Source of the DNA: Planctomycetota bacterium
GTDB lineage: Bacteria > Planctomycetota > UBA1135 > GCA-002686595
DNA: 64,000 bases
Reading direction: 5' to 3'
Assembly (NCBI GenBank): GCA_020638855.1
Contig: JACKHT010000004.1
Span: 1 to 64,000, forward strand
The position numbers and the translations under genes were made by a program. Below are positions 11,153-17,855 of the stretch, in pieces. Position 1 is the first letter of the stretch. Each line of letters starts with the position of its first letter. The notes below the pieces were generated by a model that searched no databases, was not told where the DNA came from, and saw only the letters and a program-made list of their open reading frames with translations.

Positions 11153-12802
11153 GTGGCAGCGCGTGGGTTTTGGGGCCGCCGGTCGATCCGGCTGCTGGCC
11201 CTGGTCGGGGCGCTGGTGGCGGCCGATGCTTGGGCCCGCACCCAACCCTGGTCGGCCCCGCGCTACAGCTCGTTCTTGCACTACCAGCAGGTCTTCCCCC
11301 CCGCTCTGCGACCGGGCGTCGGCCCCGATGGGGAAGCCATGCTGGGGACCATCGACCCGCGCCATCCGGTGCAGTGGGTGCGCGCCCAAAAGGCGCCCGA
11401 CAGCTTGCGGGTGGTGTGCTTTGGCGGTTCCGCCGCGGCTGGGCTGGGGTTTTCCCCCAACGTGACCTTCGCTCATCACCTTGAGATCCTGCTGCGCGCA
11501 GCCTACCCCGCGCGGCCGATCGAGGTGGTCAACCTGGGAACCGTTGCGATCGCTTCGAAGCAAGTGCTCGAGTTGGTCCGCGATACGGTGCAGCACGCCG
11601 ATCCCGATCTCGTGGTGATCTATTCGGGCAACAACGAGTTTTTGGAGCCCCAAGCGGTGCGCTACGCCGAGCTGCATCGCGGCGTGGCCGATTCGTTGCG
11701 CGGATGGTTGCGGCGCTCCGCGCTGATTCGCGGGTTGGAGCGTTGGCGACTGGGGCCTCCGACTCCGCAAGACTTGCCTGACCGAAGCGGCGGCCAACGG
11801 GGCATGACCCAATCCGAAGTCATCGAAGACGTGGAACTGAGTCCGGAGGAGATTGCCGAGCAAGTCGAAGCCTATGCGGCCAACCTGCTCTTGGCGGTCC
11901 GGGCTTGCGAACAGGCCAAGGTTCCCGTGTTGGTGGCGACGGTGGCCGCCAACGCAAGCTGGAGCGGCAAGGAAGCGCGCATCCACGACTGGAATGCCAG
12001 CGACGACCGCGCCCAGCTCGAAGCACGCGCCCAAGAAGTCCAGGACCGCTTGCAAAGCGGGCAAGGCAACGTGAAGGAACGTTGGCAGCGCTGGTTGGAA
12101 TTGGGGGACCTATTGGTGGCTTTGGAGGAGGGCGAACAGGCGGGAGAGGCCTACCGCCACGCTTTGGACATCGATCCGCACCAACGTCGTGCCACCTTCC
12201 CCCAAGCACGCGCGCTGCAGAATGCTCTGAAGGAATCGCAAGCCGTGGTGTTCGACACCAACCAGTTCCTGCTCGCGCGGTCGGAGCGGGGCTGGATCGG
12301 TTTCGATGTGTTCTACGACTACGTGCACTTCACACCCTACGGCGCGGCGTTGGTGGCCGAAGGCATGTTCGACCAGCTGCGGACGGCGGGCCTGTTGGAA
12401 GCAGCCCAACCGATCGAGATCCTCGGGTATGCCAGCGGGTACCGGGACCGGGTCGCAGCCCAGGTGCTCACCCCGGGGAAACCCGACTTCTTGGAACGGG
12501 GCGATTTCTTGGGCATCGGCTTCGATCCCACGCGGATTCGCTCGCGGGACCTTTGGAAGTACGAGCAAATGGCGGAGGAATTGGAACGTCACATGGCCTC
12601 CGACCCACAAGATGCTGTGGCTTGGATCTACCGGGGCAACCGCCGGTGGTTCCAACAGGGGCAAGGCGAGGGTGCCTTGGCGGACTGGGCCCACGCCCTC
12701 GAATTGGGTGGTCCGGGGGACCTTTTGCGGGGTGCCATGACGGCCCTTAAGGCCCGCCCAAAGCTCGTAGACCCAGAAAATCCGGGCGTGCGAGCAGAAT
12801 AG
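11153..12802 (+). CDS. SGNH/GDSL-family hydrolase with C-terminal helical repeats
   Basis: 549 residues from a GTG start. An N-terminal hydrophobic segment (about 12-25) suggests export or membrane anchoring. The SGNH blocks are visible: FGGSAAAG near 90-97 with nucleophile S93, IYSGNNEFLEP for the oxyanion Asn, and DYVHFTPYG (D389, H392) for the catalytic Asp-His pair. TPR-like helices lie between blocks and at the C-terminus. Block I has Gly-Gly-Ser rather than Gly-Asp-Ser. Probably an esterase or deacetylase/acetyltransferase acting on cell-surface glycans; substrate unknown. Starts immediately after the small membrane protein gene. Confidence 0.85.
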   Translation: MAARGFWGRRSIRLLALVGALVAADAWARTQPWSAPRYSSFLHYQQVFPPALRPGVGPDGEAMLGTIDPRHPVQWVRAQKAPDSLRVVCFGGSAAAGLGFSPNVTFAHHLEILLRAAYPARPIEVVNLGTVAIASKQVLELVRDTVQHADPDLVVIYSGNNEFLEPQAVRYAELHRGVADSLRGWLRRSALIRGLERWRLGPPTPQDLPDRSGGQRGMTQSEVIEDVELSPEEIAEQVEAYAANLLLAVRACEQAKVPVLVATVAANASWSGKEARIHDWNASDDRAQLEARAQEVQDRLQSGQGNVKERWQRWLELGDLLVALEEGEQAGEAYRHALDIDPHQRRATFPQARALQNALKESQAVVFDTNQFLLARSERGWIGFDVFYDYVHFTPYGAALVAEGMFDQLRTAGLLEAAQPIEILGYASGYRDRVAAQVLTPGKPDFLERGDFLGIGFDPTRIRSRDLWKYEQMAEELERHMASDPQDAVAWIYRGNRRWFQQGQGEGALADWAHALELGGPGDLLRGAMTALKARPKLVDPENPGVRAE

Positions 12803-12945
12803 GGCACCTGCGGCCCCATCTTTCGCTACCCTAGCACGCACCAAGGCGGGGTATTTTCCACCTAGCGCCCTGGTTTTTCTGACAGATTGCCCGGAGCCTC
12901 CCTTTTCGAGTCGAACGGTCAACTGACAACCCCCTGATAAGACTG

Positions 12946-13365
12946 ATGACCAATAGACTCTTTGTTGGCAATTTGTCGTGGAACACGACAGATGAGATCC
13001 TCCGCCGCGCTTTTGAAGAAGACGGCCGTAACGTGAAAGAAGTGCAGATCATGACCGACCGGGAAACCGGTCGCGCGCGCGGCTTTGCCTTCGTGGAAAT
13101 GGGTTCGAGCGAAGACGCGCAAGCCGCGATCGCAGCCTGGGACGGACAAGACCTCGACGGTCGCCCCCTCCGCGTCAACGTCGCTCAAGAGCGTCGTCCG
13201 CGTGAAGGCGGTGGCGGCGGTGGCTTCGACCGCGGTGGCGGCGGCGGCGGTTACGACCGTGGCGGCCGTGGCGGCGGCGGTGGTGGTCGTGGCGGCCGTG
13301 GCGGCAGCCGCGGTGGCCGTGGTGGCGGCGGTGGCCGCGACCGTGACTTCGACGACCGCTGGTAG
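12946..13365 (+). CDS. RRM RNA-binding protein with Arg-Gly-rich tail
   Basis: 139 residues. The N-terminal RNA recognition motif has RNP2 LFVGNL (5-10) and RNP1 RGFAFVEM. From about residue 85 the chain is almost entirely Gly/Arg with RGG and GGYDR/GGFDR repeats, like cyanobacterial and eukaryotic glycine-rich RNA-binding proteins. Likely role: single-stranded RNA binding, possibly a chaperone or stress-response factor. A clean intrinsic terminator lies 44 bp downstream, and no gene follows in the same direction before it, so it is probably monocistronic. The low-complexity tail could support phase separation (inference). Confidence 0.93.
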   Translation: MTNRLFVGNLSWNTTDEILRRAFEEDGRNVKEVQIMTDRETGRARGFAFVEMGSSEDAQAAIAAWDGQDLDGRPLRVNVAQERRPREGGGGGGFDRGGGGGGYDRGGRGGGGGGRGGRGGSRGGRGGGGGRDRDFDDRW

Positions 13366-13409
13366 TCGATTGGAATGCGACTGATTCGCTCAGCGCGTTC
13401 CCAACGAGC

Positions 13410-13444
13410 AGCCCCGCCCTTTCGAGGGCGGGGCTGGTTTTCTT
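13410..13444 (+). terminator. Intrinsic terminator of the RRM protein gene
   Basis: Perfect 11-bp stem AGCCCCGCCCT (13410-13420) / AGGGCGGGGCT (13425-13435) closed by a TTCG tetraloop, followed by a T-rich tail at 13438-13444. Confidence 0.92.
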
Positions 13445-13519
13445 AATTCGGACTTTTTTCTACGGGCTTTTCAAGTCTGCGACCAACCCAGCGAAGTCAG
13501 CCCGAGCTACGGCGCCGGG

Positions 13520-14596
13520 CTACAACACCGAGCGCGCGACCCGCCTGGCTAGAACGCGCAGGCCCGTCGGTCCGGGATGCCCGCGGTCCAAGCCATCGAA
13601 GGGCTCCGATTCGGCTTGTAGCAGGGCATCGGTGCAATCCACCAACACGAGGCCCAAGGGTGCCAAGCGGCGCGCGAGTTCTTCCTGCAGGCTACAAATC
13701 GCGCTGCGGGCTTGGGCATCTTCCAAGCGGCCGTTCTTGGCTAGCTCGCGCAGGCGTTCGATCTGCAAATGCGCCGGGAAGTACGCCACGATCAAACGCC
13801 CCCCATCGGCTTGCACGTCGGCCTGCAAACGCTCGATAGCCGCCATGGCTTGCTTCCAATAGGGTTCGGCCTGGGGTTCGGCGGCGTGCAGCGGGATGGC
13901 GTTGGCGTCGGCCATGTACGCGGTCTGCAAAGCCACCGTCGCGGGGTCTTGCTCGATCAGGAAACCGGGCAGCTTGTTGAGCCACTTGGTCGTGATCGCC
14001 CAGCCAATGGCCGTATTGCCAAAGAGCTGGAAAAACGGGCCGTTGGTGTAGCGCATGCCCCCATCGGGCAATTGCAGGTCGTTGAAGGTGAACCCCAACA
14101 CGACCACGTCCGGACGGAATTTGCGCGCCAGTTGATGATACGCCGCCGCCTCGTTGGCCGGCGCCCAGCCCGGATAGGACACGTCCATGACTTCGAAGCG
14201 CTGCCCCCCTCCCGCGGCGTTGAGCTCGCGCTCGAGCTGCACGGGGTAGGTTTGGTCGTCCTCGACCCCCAGCCCAAAGTTGTACGAGTCCCCCAAGGTC
14301 AGGATGCGCCCGACCCCTGGCTCGCGCGGCTCGGGCAACACCGGCCCGCGGAACCCGAGCCCATTGAGGTGCATACGCACGGTCGGCTTGAGGTCCGGTC
14401 CTAGCTGCCAGCGGGTCTGGTTGGGCCAGCTCCGAAACCCGATTTCCGGGTCGAAGTACATGGTGGCCCGCTGGGCGTACCCAAGCTGCCGCAGGGTGAG
14501 TTCGAGGCCCAGCACAAAGACCACCCCGACCCCCAGCGCCCAAGCCAGCCGCCGGCGCCAAACGGACCGCTTGGGTTTTGCTTGGATCGCATCCAT
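13520..14596 (-). CDS. Membrane-anchored SGNH hydrolase
   Basis: 358 residues with one N-terminal transmembrane helix (about 17-32) after a basic segment, so the catalytic domain is probably outside the cytoplasmic membrane. Block I is LGDSYNFG (101-108, nucleophile S104); GFTFND supplies the block III Asn; a C-terminal DRGHPGPTG carries the catalytic Asp/His. Resembles bacterial SGNH proteins linked to acylation of exopolysaccharides. A second, differently built SGNH protein lies at 11153-12802 on the other strand. Substrate unknown. Its start is 23 bp from the divergently transcribed GNAT gene at 14620. Confidence 0.85.
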   Translation of the reverse strand: MDAIQAKPKRSVWRRRLAWALGVGVVFVLGLELTLRQLGYAQRATMYFDPEIGFRSWPNQTRWQLGPDLKPTVRMHLNGLGFRGPVLPEPREPGVGRILTLGDSYNFGLGVEDDQTYPVQLERELNAAGGGQRFEVMDVSYPGWAPANEAAAYHQLARKFRPDVVVLGFTFNDLQLPDGGMRYTNGPFFQLFGNTAIGWAITTKWLNKLPGFLIEQDPATVALQTAYMADANAIPLHAAEPQAEPYWKQAMAAIERLQADVQADGGRLIVAYFPAHLQIERLRELAKNGRLEDAQARSAICSLQEELARRLAPLGLVLVDCTDALLQAESEPFDGLDRGHPGPTGLRVLARRVARSVL

Positions 14597-14619
14597 GGGG
14601 TGGCCATGATACCCGGGAC

Positions 14620-15177
14620 ATGGGCTTTGTTACGCAGCGACTGCGCCTTTGGGTGGCGGGACCGTCCGACGCGGCGGACATGCTGGACTACTACCGGCGC
14701 AACCGGGAACACTTGGAGGCCTGGGAGCCCCAGCGCCATTCGGATTTCTACACGCTGGCCTGGTGGACCCAGTACCTCGAGTTGAGCGTGCAGGAGAGCG
14801 TGCGCGGTCTGACCCACCGGCTGGCGATCGCTACCCGGGACGCTTCCGGGCCGCCGGTGATCGGCGTGCTCAACGTCAGCAACATCGTGCGCGGCGTGTT
14901 CCAAGGGGCCCACATCGGCTACAGCATCGATCGCGACCAGCAGGGCAAGGGGTACATGACCGAGGCGCTCATGGGCGTACAACGCTTTGCCTTCGGGGAG
15001 TTGGGGCTGCACCGACTGATGGCCAACTACATCCCCACCAACTTGGCCAGCGCAAGGGCCTTGGAGAAGGCAGGGTTCGAGAAGGAAGGCTTTGCCCGCC
15101 AGTACCTGCTGATTGGCGGCCAATGGCGGGACCATGTCCTAACCGCCCGGATCCGCGAAGAGGACCCCAGGGACTGA
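14620..15177 (+). CDS. GNAT N-acetyltransferase, RimJ/RimL type
   Basis: 185 residues from the ATG at 14620; the frame is open 14 codons further but FVTQRLRLW is the typical first strand of the family. The acetyl-CoA binding loop is seen as DQQGKGYMTEAL, followed by NLASARALEKAGFEKEG. Relatives acetylate the N-terminus of ribosomal proteins or small amines, often giving resistance or regulatory effects. Substrate not predictable. Divergent from the SGNH gene at 13520-14596. Confidence 0.88.
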   Translation: MGFVTQRLRLWVAGPSDAADMLDYYRRNREHLEAWEPQRHSDFYTLAWWTQYLELSVQESVRGLTHRLAIATRDASGPPVIGVLNVSNIVRGVFQGAHIGYSIDRDQQGKGYMTEALMGVQRFAFGELGLHRLMANYIPTNLASARALEKAGFEKEGFARQYLLIGGQWRDHVLTARIREEDPRD

Positions 15178-15189
15178 CTAGGGCTGGCC

Positions 15190-15240
15190 CTCGATACCCC
15201 CTAATTCTCGACAGCCCCTGTTTCTCGATAGCCCCCGACT
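15190..15240. repeat. Three tandem 17-bp units after the GNAT gene
   Basis: Units begin at 15190, 15207 and 15224, each starting CTCGA(T/C)A followed by a C-rich run. They agree at most positions and lie between the GNAT stop codon and the candidate small RNA. Short intergenic tandem arrays also occur at 20538 and 56986. Confidence 0.6.
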
Positions 15241-15252
15241 GGGGGTGGGGGC

Positions 15253-15395
15253 AAAAAAGGACCCGCCGGCTCTCCACCGGCGGGCCCATTGACTTCAGGG
15301 TTCTTTTGAAACCGAGGAAGTCGGATCCCCAGCACAGCTCTCAGCTGTACTGAGACAAGCCGCGGGGGGCGGAACACCGAACGGTGCCTAGGGAT
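15253..15395 (-). ncRNA. Candidate structured small RNA ending in an intrinsic terminator
   Basis: No ORF covers this region. Read on the minus strand it gives four consecutive hairpins: a 5-bp stem (CACCG at 15375-15379 with CGGTG at 15382-15386); a 10-bp stem with a GAG loop (15330-15352) whose only imperfect pair is U-G; a compound stem (15291-15322: GACTTC with GAAGTC outside, GGTT with AACC inside); and an 11-bp GC-rich stem (15259-15269 with 15277-15287), also with one G-U pair, followed by six U (15253-15258). Both G-U pairs would be A-C mismatches on the plus strand, which argues for minus-strand transcription. The 5' end is a guess. No known family (6S, SRP, tmRNA) was recognised. 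Confidence 0.45.
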
Positions 15396-15465
15396 TTTTT
15401 TCCAGGTCCTGGCTTGGGGCTCCCTGGAGGGCTTCCGGGGGCACGATCCAGGCTTGCCCGGAACG

Positions 15466-15501
15466 AAAAAAAGCGGCCCCCAGGGTCTGGGGGCCGCTTT
15501 T
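15466..15501 (-). terminator. Bidirectional intrinsic terminator after the lpoB-like operon
   Basis: Perfect 13-bp stem (15471-15483 with 15487-15499) and a 3-base loop, flanked by seven A on the left and four T on the right. On the minus strand the A run becomes a U-tract, terminating transcripts that come from the lipoprotein genes at 15632-17625. Confidence 0.9.
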
Positions 15502-15631
15502 CAGAGATTCCAACCTCTATTCTCCTGTCTCCAAGAGTTCTACTCCTGCTCCGTATATAGGAAGCGAAGTTGGGCTGGATACCGAACGGAAACGTTTTTT
15601 TTGGGGGTCCCGATCGAAACCCGAAACGGCC

Positions 15632-16267
15632 CTAGCGGGCGAACAGGCCCAGGACCTCGCGCTTGGCCAGCTGCTTGGTGTTGGTCCAGATGGTCTCGCC
15701 CGTCTCAATGTTGTCCATGCGCAGGAAGAACTGGTAGAAGACGTCGCGGGTCTTGGTGCCCAGGTTCTCCAGGTCGCGGTTGTCGGTCTTGACAATGTCA
15801 CGCAGGGCCCCGTAGACCACCACGTCGGCCCCCAGCTGCTTGCCAAAGGCCTTGGCCAACTCCGGGTTCACGCGGCCCGAGTCCTGCTGGAAGCGGACTT
15901 GGTCCCCGATCTCGCTCTGGCCCTGCTCGCCGGCGACGATCCGGAAGCGACCGTCTTTGACCAGGCCATCGAGGATTTGATCGCGGATTCCGCCCATCGA
16001 GATGTGCTCGCGGGTTTCGTTCACGATGTTGTTGAAGTACAGCACGATGCGCTTGTCATCGCCTTTTCCGGCGTGGTCCAAGTGGCTCAGGCCAGGGAAC
16101 TCCAGCAAAGACGTCACCATGCTTTCGGCGAAGCGGTTCAAATCGCCCCGGCCGTAGTCAATCGTCACGCCTTCGGACTTGTCCGCATCGACGTAGTGCG
16201 ATTGCGAGGAGCAAGCGGTCAGGGGCAGGAATAGGAACGTAGCGCTCAAAAGGGAGTAGAGTTTCAT
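15632..16267 (-). CDS. LpoB-like lipoprotein (penicillin-binding protein activator family)
   Basis: 211 residues with a lipoprotein signal peptide ending in LTAC (C19). The body matches the LpoB family: a DGR.I..E core and a conserved LGADVVVYGALRDIV strand region. In E. coli, LpoB activates the bifunctional peptidoglycan synthase PBP1B from the outer membrane; here the partner is not in the window. The start codon overlaps the stop codon of the upstream COG3014-like gene by 4 bp, so the two are co-translated. The same pairing is known in proteobacteria (recall). A strong terminator follows at 15466-15501. Confidence 0.85.
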   Translation of the reverse strand: MKLYSLLSATFLFLPLTACSSQSHYVDADKSEGVTIDYGRGDLNRFAESMVTSLLEFPGLSHLDHAGKGDDKRIVLYFNNIVNETREHISMGGIRDQILDGLVKDGRFRIVAGEQGQSEIGDQVRFQQDSGRVNPELAKAFGKQLGADVVVYGALRDIVKTDNRDLENLGTKTRDVFYQFFLRMDNIETGETIWTNTKQLAKREVLGLFAR

Positions 16268-17625
16268 GGGATCGAAGGGGTGGGGTTTTCGGATTCGACG
16301 GGGACTTGCGCCGCAGGTTCGGTGACGGAACGGCCTCCGATCACCTGGGCGTACGTCCTTGGCCCGATGGTGCGGACCAAGACGAAGAGGGTTTCTCCGG
16401 GCTCCAACTCATAGGTGCCCAGGTGTACGGTTTCGCCGCCCTGCGCCGCGACCACGAGGTCGACGGGGCCGGGGCGCGGGTAAAGGCGAGCGGCTTGCCA
16501 GGTGGACGGCAGGGTCAGCCAGGAGCGCAAATCGGCGCGTTCGCTGACGATCGAAAAGATCTGGGCGATCAAGAAGGCGCCTTCGCCGTGTTCCTTGCGC
16601 ATCTCCTGCGCCAGTTTTTGCTTGAGCACACTGCGCACCGCCGAGCGCACGCTCAGATAGAGCATGCGGTCGGAGAGGTTCTTTTCGGCGATTTGGGCCA
16701 CATCCTCGACCACCACGCTGGTAGCCGCCAAGTCCCCGGCGCGGATCTCCAGGCCCTGCACAAACTGCGGGCGAGCGGAGTAGGCGGGCACCGACCAGGA
16801 ATAGATCCCGTCCGATGTGGGCACGTCGAGCCGCGCTTCCACCTTCTGGGGCCCCATGCCCACCCCCGCAAGGAGCACGACCTTGGCGGCGTCATCGGGC
16901 AGTTCGGGGACCTCGCCGAACTCGGCTACGAAGCGCTCGTGGTCGTCATCGCGGAACAGGCGCCGGGACAAGCGAACCAGGGCCGGGCCCACCAGGGGCA
17001 GCCCGAGGCCTTTGTCGTACAAGTCCAGGTAGTCGATGTAGGCTTCGTCGTACTCGCCCCGCAACTCGTACCCGATGGCCGATAGCAAGTGGCCAAACCC
17101 TCCGGCTTGGTACTTGGTTTCGTAAAGACTTTCTTCCGCCTTGAGCAGGTCATTGGCCCGCCGGATTTCCACCAACAAGTCCTCGACGCTGCCCTTCGCC
17201 AGGTAGGCCAGCCCCAGGCAAGCGTGCACCATGACCCGCTCATAGCCCTCGCCCTTGTAGTCGGTCATGGTCTCCGACAGGGTCAGCGAGGTCAGGCTCT
17301 GGGCTAAGGCCGCCGGGTCCAAGATCGATTGGTCTTCGATATCCGCAGCGAAGGTAGCCGCCTTGGTCAGGTTCGTGATGGCCGCATCCAAGTCCCCGCC
17401 AACCAGAGCCGCCATGCCCGCCTCCGCTCCCGAGAGGAAGGTCGAGCCCGTGAACGAGGTCTTCTCGAAGAGCTTTTCCGCCTGCTCGAACTGGCCCCGC
17501 TCGAAGAGGACCATGGCCCGGCTCGTCTTTTCGGTGTAGCTGCGGCAAGCCGGCAACAAACACAAGGCGAGCAAGCAGGCGCTCGGGACCCGCCAAAGGG
17601 TCCGGATGTCGTAGCGAGAGGTCAT
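16264..17625 (-). CDS. COG3014-like lipoprotein with TPR-like repeats
   Basis: 453 residues from the ATG at 17625, chosen because it gives a lipoprotein signal ending LPAC (C27); the frame is open 51 codons further upstream but without signal-peptide character. The N-terminal half has TPR-like helix pairs (AMVLFERGQFEQAEKLFE and later repeats). The C-terminal half has beta-rich segments typical of COG3014 proteins encoded beside lpoB. Likely an outer-membrane or periplasmic envelope factor linked to peptidoglycan synthesis, by context only. The stop codon overlaps the lpoB-like start codon. Divergent from mutS across a 230-bp gap that should hold both promoters. Confidence 0.8.
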   Translation of the reverse strand: MTSRYDIRTLWRVPSACLLALCLLPACRSYTEKTSRAMVLFERGQFEQAEKLFEKTSFTGSTFLSGAEAGMAALVGGDLDAAITNLTKAATFAADIEDQSILDPAALAQSLTSLTLSETMTDYKGEGYERVMVHACLGLAYLAKGSVEDLLVEIRRANDLLKAEESLYETKYQAGGFGHLLSAIGYELRGEYDEAYIDYLDLYDKGLGLPLVGPALVRLSRRLFRDDDHERFVAEFGEVPELPDDAAKVVLLAGVGMGPQKVEARLDVPTSDGIYSWSVPAYSARPQFVQGLEIRAGDLAATSVVVEDVAQIAEKNLSDRMLYLSVRSAVRSVLKQKLAQEMRKEHGEGAFLIAQIFSIVSERADLRSWLTLPSTWQAARLYPRPGPVDLVVAAQGGETVHLGTYELEPGETLFVLVRTIGPRTYAQVIGGRSVTEPAAQVPVESENPTPSIP

Positions 17626-17855
17626 GGGGGTGACGCACGGAGGGGACAGCACCGTGGCGGAGAGGCCTTTACGTAGCCTATCGGTCAGAATGTGGCAAAA
17701 AGCGGGCCAAGTCGACTCGCGGCGGAAGATTCTGCTGCGGCTGCCTGCGCTGGGAACCTTGTCCGACCGGACCACCAAGCGGGGATTCCCTGGATCGGCG
17801 CAGCTCTGGAGCCCCCAGCCCGCGGCCCGTACACTTCTAGGCGCCCTTTTCCGCT

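Noticed and set aside
15253..15395. 6S RNA, SRP RNA or tmRNA as identity of the candidate small RNA
   Set aside because: No long rod with a central bubble (6S), no GNAR-type SRP loop pattern and no tRNA-like end with a tag frame were found.
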